In this document: piece by piece, positions 58,516 to 64,000 of the stretch
Layout: each line of letters opens with the position of its first letter
Position numbering within the stretch: the stretch's first letter is position 1
Assembly: GCF_001421715.1 (NCBI RefSeq)
Contig: NZ_LMKP01000012.1
Coordinates: forward strand, 290,501-354,500
Direction: 5' to 3'
Origin: Sphingomonas sp. Leaf22
Lineage (GTDB): Bacteria; Pseudomonadota; Alphaproteobacteria; Sphingomonadales; Sphingomonadaceae
Length of the DNA stretch: 64,000 bases
Program-made: the position numbers and the translations under genes
The notes under the pieces: generated by a model
Told to the model about the DNA's origin: nothing
Database searches by the model: none
Seen by the model: only the letters and a program-made list of their open reading frames with translations

Positions 58516-60945
58516 ATGGCGGCGAAACCGGACCCGCTGGCAGGCTATAACGCGAAGCGCGATTTCGCGCGCACCGCCGAACCGGCGGGGACGCTGGCCA
58601 AGGGCAAGGGCAATCGCTTCATCGTCCAGAAGCATGACGCGACCCGGCTGCATTATGATTTCCGGCTGGAAATCGATGGCGTGCTCAAAAGCTGGGCGGT
58701 GACGCGCGGTCCCAGCATCGATCCCGACCAGAAGCGGCTGGCGGTCCGCACCGAGGATCACCCGCTATCCTATGCCGAGTTCGAAGGGGTGATCCCGGCG
58801 GGCGAATATGGCGGCGGCACGGTGATGCTATGGGATACCGGCACCTGGTTGCCGATCGCCGGCAAATCGGCAAAGGATCTGGACAAGGGCCATCTTCACT
58901 TCGTGCTGGCGGGCAAGCGGATGCGTGGCGAATGGCTGCTGGTCCGGCTGAAGCCGCGCGGAAACGAAAAACGCGAGAACTGGCTGTTGCGCAAGGTCGC
59001 CGACCCGCACGCGGGGGGCACCGACCTGCTGACCGATACGCTGTTGACCAGCGTCGAGACCGGGCGGACGATGGAGGAGATCGCCGCCGGCAAGCCATCG
59101 GTGAAGCCTACGAGGCCGACGAAGCCGACGAAACGGGGAAAGGGGAAGGTCGCGCGACCGGCCTTCGTCGATCCGCAACTGGCGACGTTGGTCGATAGCG
59201 TGCCGGCGGGCAGCAACTGGCTGCACGAGGTCAAATATGACGGCTATCGCATCCTGATCGCGACCGGCGGCGACGGACCGCGCCTCTATACGCGGACCGG
59301 GCTGGACTGGACGAGCAGGTTTCCGGACGTTGCCGAGGCTGCGCGGAGCCTGCCGCCGGGGCTGTTGCTGGATGGCGAGGTAGTGGCGCTCCGCGACGGC
59401 AAGCCCGATTTCTCGTCGTTGCAGGCGGCGATCAAGGACGGCGGCGATATGCGCTGTTTCCTGTTCGACCTGCTGCACGATGCCGGCGGCGACCTGCGCG
59501 ACGAACCGCTGGTGCGGCGCAAGGAACGGTTACGGGGGGTGCTGGCCGATGTCGATCCCCGGCTGGCCTATTCCGACCATGTGACCGGATCGGGCGAGCA
59601 ACTGTTCGCGGCGATGTGCCGGGAGGGGTATGAAGGGATCGTGTCGAAACAGGCCGACGCCCCCTATCGCGGCACCCGGACCAAGGGGTGGGTGAAGGTC
59701 AAATGTACCCACCGGCAGGAGTTCATCCTTGTCGGCTGGGTGCCGAGCGAGGCACGCGGCCGGCCGTTCAAGTCGCTGTTGCTGGCGGTGCAGGGCGAGG
59801 ATGGCTTGCGCTATGCCGGCCGGGTCGGAACCGGGTTCGATGCCGCGACGATGGCGCAACTGCGCGATGCGCTGGCGCCGCTGGAGCGCAAGACCCCGCC
59901 GCTCGATCTGCCCGCCGCCGTCCGGCGGGGGGCGCGGTTCGTGACGCCGACGCTGGTCGCCGAGGTCGCCTTTGCTGAATTCACCGCCGACGACATCGTC
60001 CGTCATGCCAGCTTTCTGGGCCTGCGCGGCGACAAGGCAGCCAAGGATGTCGTGCGCGAGACGCCGGCACCGGTCGAACGGGCATCGAAGGCGCGCATCA
60101 CCAGCGCCGGCCGGGTGATCTTTCCCGGCGATCGGCTGACCAAGGGCGATCTGGCCGACTATGTCGAGGCGGTCGCGCCGCTGTTGCTGCCATGGGCGGC
60201 GAACCGGCCGATCAGTCTGGTGCGCTGTCCGCAGGGGCGGGCCAAGGCGTGTTTCTTCCAGAAGCATCATGCTGGCAGCTTCGGCGATGCGGTCTTGTCG
60301 GTCGAGATCGCCGAGAAGGATGGCGGGCGCGAACCCTATCTGTTCGTGCGCGACGCCGCCGGGTTGCTGGCCTGTGTGCAGATGGGGACGATCGAGTTTC
60401 ACGGCTGGGGCGCGGGGGTCGAGGATGTCGAGCGGCCCGACCGGATGGTGTTCGACCTCGATCCCGATGAGAGCCTCGATTTCGACGATGTGAAGCGCGC
60501 CGCGCACGACCTGCACCGCCATCTCGCCGACCTCGGACTGGCGAGCTTCGCGATGCTGTCGGGGGGCAAGGGGGTGCATGTCGTCGTGCCGCTGACCCCC
60601 GATGCGCAGTGGCCGGCGGTCAAGGATTTTGCCGATCGCTTCTCCCGGGCGCTGGCGCAGGCCGAACCCGACCGCTTCGTGGCGACGATGGCGAAGGCGA
60701 AGCGGAAGGGGCGCATCTTCATCGACTGGCTGCGCAACCAGCGCGGAAGCACCGCCGTGCTCCCCTATTCGGCGCGGGCGCGGGCCGGCGCGCCGGTCGC
60801 GGCCCCGGTCGCATGGCGGGAACTCGATGATATCGACAGCCCGGCGCGCTGGACGATCCGCGACGCCGGGGAATTGCTGAAGCGTGCCGACAGCCGGCTT
60901 TTGGCCGGCTGGGGTGTCGCCGATCAGGTGTTGCCCGATCGGTGA
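58516..60945 (+). CDS. ligD: Multifunctional DNA ligase D (PE-ligase-polymerase)
   Basis: The 809-residue enzyme has the three-domain order typical of Pseudomonas-type LigD. The N-terminal 3'-phosphoesterase starts FIVQKHDATRLHYDFRLE; the ATP-dependent ligase has the adenylated Lys240 in HEVKYDGYRI; and the C-terminal primase-polymerase has metal Asp residues 647 and 649 in FDLDPDE. A Lys/Thr/Pro/Ala-rich linker (KPTRPTKPTKRGKG) joins the first two. It acts with Ku to repair double-strand breaks. The stop meets the convergent galE stop with no gap. Confidence 0.96.
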   Translation: MAAKPDPLAGYNAKRDFARTAEPAGTLAKGKGNRFIVQKHDATRLHYDFRLEIDGVLKSWAVTRGPSIDPDQKRLAVRTEDHPLSYAEFEGVIPAGEYGGGTVMLWDTGTWLPIAGKSAKDLDKGHLHFVLAGKRMRGEWLLVRLKPRGNEKRENWLLRKVADPHAGGTDLLTDTLLTSVETGRTMEEIAAGKPSVKPTRPTKPTKRGKGKVARPAFVDPQLATLVDSVPAGSNWLHEVKYDGYRILIATGGDGPRLYTRTGLDWTSRFPDVAEAARSLPPGLLLDGEVVALRDGKPDFSSLQAAIKDGGDMRCFLFDLLHDAGGDLRDEPLVRRKERLRGVLADVDPRLAYSDHVTGSGEQLFAAMCREGYEGIVSKQADAPYRGTRTKGWVKVKCTHRQEFILVGWVPSEARGRPFKSLLLAVQGEDGLRYAGRVGTGFDAATMAQLRDALAPLERKTPPLDLPAAVRRGARFVTPTLVAEVAFAEFTADDIVRHASFLGLRGDKAAKDVVRETPAPVERASKARITSAGRVIFPGDRLTKGDLADYVEAVAPLLLPWAANRPISLVRCPQGRAKACFFQKHHAGSFGDAVLSVEIAEKDGGREPYLFVRDAAGLLACVQMGTIEFHGWGAGVEDVERPDRMVFDLDPDESLDFDDVKRAAHDLHRHLADLGLASFAMLSGGKGVHVVVPLTPDAQWPAVKDFADRFSRALAQAEPDRFVATMAKAKRKGRIFIDWLRNQRGSTAVLPYSARARAGAPVAAPVAWRELDDIDSPARWTIRDAGELLKRADSRLLAGWGVADQVLPDR

Positions 60946-61947
60946 TTACTGCGCGTTGCGCTCCGCTAATGCGCGTTCCCATCCCAATGCGTCGCGGACG
61001 ATCTGGTCGAGATCGGCATGTTGCGGCCGCCACGGCAGCGTCGACAGGATCGTGCTGTTGTCGGCGACCAGCGCGTCGGGATCGCCGGCGCGGCGACCTT
61101 CCAGCCGGCGGTCGATGGTCAGGTTGGTGACCCGGTCGACGGCGTCGAGCACTTCGAGCACCGAATAGCCGCGGCCATAGCCGGCGTTCATCGTGTGGTT
61201 GCTGGTCGGATCGGCCATCAGCAGGTCGAGCGCATGGACATGCGCGTCGGCCAGATCGCTGACATGGATATAGTCGCGCACGCCGGTGCCGTCGGGCGTG
61301 GCGAAATCGGTGCCGTAGACGCCGACATGGCTGCGCTTGCCGATCGCCGCCTCGACCGCGACCTTGATGAGGTGGGTGGCACCGGCCGTCGACTGGCCCG
61401 AGCGGCCCTTGGGATCGGCCCCGGCGACGTTGAAATAGCGCAGCGCGGCATAGTTGATCGGATGCGCGGCGGCGACATCGGCCAGCATGATCTCGGTCAT
61501 CAGCTTTGACATGCCGTACGGATTGATCGGCTGTTTCGGGCTGTCCTCGCGCACCGGCACGACCTCCGGGATACCATAGGTCGCGGCGGTCGAGGAGAAG
61601 ATGAAGTGCTTCACCCCCTCGGCGACCGCGCTTTCGATCAGGCTGCGCGAGGCGGCGGTATTGTTGCGATAATATTTCAGCGGGTTCTCGACCGATTCGG
61701 GCACCACCACCGATCCGGCGAAGTGCAGGATCGCATGGACCTTGTGCTCGCGAAGCGCGGCGCGGACGGCATTGTCGTCGGCGATGTCGGCGACGACCAG
61801 CGCGGCACGCGAATCGACCGCCCAGTCGAAGCCGGTGACCAGATTGTCGACGACGACGACGTCATGCCCCGCATCGAGCAGCGCCAGCACCGCATGGCTG
61901 CCGATATACCCCGCCCCGCCCGTAACCAGAACCTTGCCGTCGCTCAT
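60946..61947 (-). CDS. galE: UDP-glucose 4-epimerase
   Basis: The 333-residue enzyme starts with the NAD-binding GGAGYIGSH and has the YGMSK active-site Tyr/Lys and the NVAGADP segment. Length and motifs fit GalE, an NAD-dependent epimerase that interconverts UDP-glucose and UDP-galactose. The substrate might alternatively be an N-acetylated or arabinose derivative, as family members cannot be separated here. It likely feeds exopolysaccharide or lipopolysaccharide synthesis. Confidence 0.92.
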   Translation of the reverse strand: MSDGKVLVTGGAGYIGSHAVLALLDAGHDVVVVDNLVTGFDWAVDSRAALVVADIADDNAVRAALREHKVHAILHFAGSVVVPESVENPLKYYRNNTAASRSLIESAVAEGVKHFIFSSTAATYGIPEVVPVREDSPKQPINPYGMSKLMTEIMLADVAAAHPINYAALRYFNVAGADPKGRSGQSTAGATHLIKVAVEAAIGKRSHVGVYGTDFATPDGTGVRDYIHVSDLADAHVHALDLLMADPTSNHTMNAGYGRGYSVLEVLDAVDRVTNLTIDRRLEGRRAGDPDALVADNSTILSTLPWRPQHADLDQIVRDALGWERALAERNAQ

Positions 61948-62012
61948 CTTGTCTGTCCCCGATTGTACCGCCGCAGCGCGCGCCTATCTCCCTGACAGAA
62001 GGAGATTACGCA

Positions 62013-62555
62013 ATGGCTACCGAACAGGCGATATTCGCCGGCGGATGTTTTTGGTGCACCGAAGCGGTGTTTCGCGATGTGATCGGGGTCGAACAGGTCG
62101 AAAGCGGCTATATCGGCGGCACGACCGAACATCCGACCTACAAACAGGTCTGCGGCGGGAATACCGGCCATGCCGAGGCGATCCGGGTTACCTATGATCC
62201 GGCGGTGATCGGCTATGACGACATGCTCGACATCTTCTTTGCGACGCATGATCCGACGCAATTGAACCGGCAGGGCAACGACGTCGGCACCCAGTATCGC
62301 TCGGCGATCTTCCCGATGTCGCCCGAACAGGAAGCGGCGGCGCGCGCCGGGATCGAACGGGCGGGCGAAGGACGCGGCAGGATCGTGACCACGATCGAAC
62401 CGCTGTCGACCTGGTATCCTGCCGAGGACTATCATCAGGAATATTGGGACGGCGAGGGGCAGCGTAATCCCTATTGCCTAGCGATCATTCCGCCCAAGCT
62501 GCAAAAGCTGCGCAAGAGCTTCGCGGCGCGGACGCGGAGCGCCGAAACCGCCTGA
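62013..62555 (+). CDS. msrA: Peptide methionine sulfoxide reductase MsrA
   Basis: The 180-residue enzyme has the catalytic motif GGCFWCTE, with nucleophile Cys12, near the N-terminus. The family blocks YIGG(T)TEHPTYKQVCGGNTGHAE and HDPTQLNRQGNDVGTQYRS follow. It reduces methionine-S-sulfoxide in proteins. Cys15 in the motif could help resolve the intermediate; there is no obvious C-terminal Cys pair. AAGGAG six to nine bases upstream supports the start at 62013. Confidence 0.96.
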   Translation: MATEQAIFAGGCFWCTEAVFRDVIGVEQVESGYIGGTTEHPTYKQVCGGNTGHAEAIRVTYDPAVIGYDDMLDIFFATHDPTQLNRQGNDVGTQYRSAIFPMSPEQEAAARAGIERAGEGRGRIVTTIEPLSTWYPAEDYHQEYWDGEGQRNPYCLAIIPPKLQKLRKSFAARTRSAETA

Positions 62556-62616
62556 TCCAGGCCGGACGCCACCGGAACCGATGGGATTTCGGTTGAGCGG
62601 CGGGAGCTGAATGGTG

Positions 62617-62648
62617 CAAGGGCCGTGCCAACCATGGTGCGGCCCTTG
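62617..62648. terminator. Possible hairpin between msrA and the sensor gene
   Basis: CAAGGGCCG (62617-62625) pairs with CGGCCCTTG (62640-62648), giving a nine-base stem around a 14-base loop, 61 bases after the msrA stop. It lacks a T-tract. It may stop or stabilise msrA mRNA. Confidence 0.5.
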
Positions 62649-62700
62649 TGCTGTGTACGCAGAATTGCTATTCAGAACATGGCCTTGGGGGGCAGAGGAC

Positions 62701-64000
62701 ATGGGGGCGACGGATGACCCCGCGACGGCGGAACGGCTGGCGGCGATACGCGACTATCGCTTGATACAACCGACCGGCGATGCGGCGCAGGACGATCTGG
62801 TACGGCTGGCCGCACAGATATGTGCAGCGCCGGTGGCGCTCGTCACGATCATCGATACCGGTTGGCAATGGTTTTCGGCACGGGTCGGCACCGATGCGCC
62901 GGGCACGTCGCTCGACGACGCGATCTGCATCCATGCGCTGGATGCCGACGACATGCTGGTCATTCCCGACCTGTCGATCGACCCGCGGACGCGCGATAGC
63001 GGGATCGTTACGGCCGGCCCCAAAGTCCGCTTCTATGCCGGGGTCCCGTTGCGTCTGAACGGCGTGGCGACCGGTACGCTGTGCGTACTCGACGTCGTTC
63101 CCCGGCCGGACGGATTGAGCGACATCCAGCGCGAGATGATGCGCAGCCTGGCACGGCAGGTGGTGGCGATGCTGGAAATGCGGCGGTTGCTGGCCGAACG
63201 CGACGTTACGCTGGCGCGGATCGCCGATGCCGAAACCGCGCTGAGCGGCAACGAGCAACGCTGGCAGGGCCTGTTCCAGAATCTCGGCGACGGTTTTGCG
63301 CTGGGCAAGGCATTGCGGGACGACGATGGCCGAGTCGTCGACTGGCAGTTTTTCGACGCCAATCCATCCTGGTATGCGCTGTGGGGGATCGATCGCGCGA
63401 CGATGCTGTCGAGGACCGGACGCATATTGGACGCGGCTGCTCCGGGAAGCTGGGCTGACGATCTGCACGGATTGCTGCACGACGGCACGCCGGTCGGGTT
63501 CGTCCATCATATCCCGACGCTGCGCCGCTGGTTTCGCGGACATTGTTTTCGCATCGACGGCGAACGGTTCGGTGCGATCCTGCAGGATATCACTGACGAG
63601 CGCGGTGCCGAAGGGCGACAGAGCGCCCTGATCGAACTCGGCGACGTGTTGCGCGACTGCCATGATGCCGCCGCCGTGGCGCAGGTGGCATCGGCGTTGG
63701 TCGGGAAGGCAATGGGCGTCGGCGGTGCCGGATTCGGCCGGATCGATGCGATGACGACACAGATCGACATTGGGCCAGACTGGACGACGGGCGACGGCTC
63801 CTCGCTCGCCGGGCAGCACGATCTCGCCACGTTCGGAACGCTGCAGGACGAAATCGAACGGGGAGAAGCGGTGGTCGTGCGCGACGTACAGACCGATCCG
63901 CGCACGCTGCATCGGGCCGATGCCTTGCTGGCGATGTCGGTCGCCGCGTTCGTGATCGTCCCCGTGCGGCGGGACGGACGCATCGTTTCGGCCTTCGTGG
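62701..64000 (+). CDS. GAF-PAS-GAF sensory protein, 3' truncated (probable sensor kinase or cyclase)
   Basis: The frame is open to the right edge, with no stop in 433 codons. The start at 62701 has GAGG (62695-62698). A GAF domain spans about residues 20-160 (DDAICIHAL, FYAGVPLRLNG). A PAS domain follows at about 180-300 (GLFQNLGDGFALGKA, FFDANPSWYALWG). A second GAF begins near 310 and continues past the edge (AFVIVPVRR). The output domain lies outside the window; histidine kinase of the HWE/HisKA_2 group is likely from the architecture, but a diguanylate cyclase cannot be excluded. Confidence 0.85.
   Translation, partial: MGATDDPATAERLAAIRDYRLIQPTGDAAQDDLVRLAAQICAAPVALVTIIDTGWQWFSARVGTDAPGTSLDDAICIHALDADDMLVIPDLSIDPRTRDSGIVTAGPKVRFYAGVPLRLNGVATGTLCVLDVVPRPDGLSDIQREMMRSLARQVVAMLEMRRLLAERDVTLARIADAETALSGNEQRWQGLFQNLGDGFALGKALRDDDGRVVDWQFFDANPSWYALWGIDRATMLSRTGRILDAAAPGSWADDLHGLLHDGTPVGFVHHIPTLRRWFRGHCFRIDGERFGAILQDITDERGAEGRQSALIELGDVLRDCHDAAAVAQVASALVGKAMGVGGAGFGRIDAMTTQIDIGPDWTTGDGSSLAGQHDLATFGTLQDEIERGEAVVVRDVQTDPRTLHRADALLAMSVAAFVIVPVRRDGRIVSAFV

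Overview
The window is one contiguous, gene-dense, very G+C-rich stretch with almost no strand bias. Gene content, codon use and repeats point to an alphaproteobacterium of the order Sphingomonadales, probably Sphingomonas or a close relative. Indicators are the divK-DUF3572 pair, TorF-type porin, Tat/lipoprotein molybdoenzyme, DUF3035 lipoprotein next to lspA, the XrtA/PEP-CTERM exopolysaccharide regulators, and several families of palindromic intergenic repeats. About 61 protein genes are supported. I saw no rRNA, tRNA, CRISPR array, insertion sequence or prophage.

Layout. 1-8.8 kb: tail of an FAD oxidoreductase, a molybdopterin oxidoreductase with its cytochrome b partner, a flavin reductase, a TauE-type permease, rlmN, an IalB-like protein coupled to a histidine phosphatase, an outer-membrane barrel and dnaN. 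8.9-16.4 kb: sppA and a GNAT enzyme, a TRIC-type channel, a YoaK-type membrane protein, divK divergent from DUF3572-HAD-RidA, and a TorF porin. 16.8-28.2 kb (all minus): ileS-lspA-DUF3035, ribF, a dipeptidase, thyA-folA, glnK-amtB behind a clear sigma-54 promoter, and tldD-DUF2007. 28.3-33.8 kb: an unrecognised small protein, a zinc-finger protein, an orphan ABC ATPase, dinB, and thiC under a TPP riboswitch.

33.8-37.7 kb is the most unusual part: an AT-rich, isolated AAA+/STAND-like ATPase gene, then a helix-turn-helix protein with a long Pro-rich tail and a secreted protein of unknown function. 37.7-41.8 kb (minus): small acidic lipoprotein, ung-phnA, an S41 protease and a mannose-1-phosphate guanylyltransferase. 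42.0-48.8 kb (plus): an XrtA-type exopolysaccharide block made of a sugar transferase, the PrsK/PrsR two-component pair and a PrsT-like TPR protein. 48.8-64 kb: DUF815 ATPase, ABC-F protein, a PepSY/response regulator/histidine kinase operon, an LLM oxidoreductase, pdxH-CDF-phzF, ku-ligD (end joining), galE, msrA and the start of a GAF-PAS sensor.

The genes form several coherent units: nitrogen sensing and ammonium uptake (glnK-amtB), thymidylate/folate synthesis (thyA-folA), DNA repair and damage tolerance (dinB, ung, ku-ligD), lipoprotein maturation (lspA next to a lipoprotein gene), polysaccharide precursor and export control (manC, galE, sugar transferase, PrsK/R/T), and envelope sensing (PepSY-RR-HK). 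Two features deserve most attention: the foreign-looking ATPase islet at 33.8-35.1 kb, and a 55-residue insert in IleS that contains an in-frame palindromic repeat.
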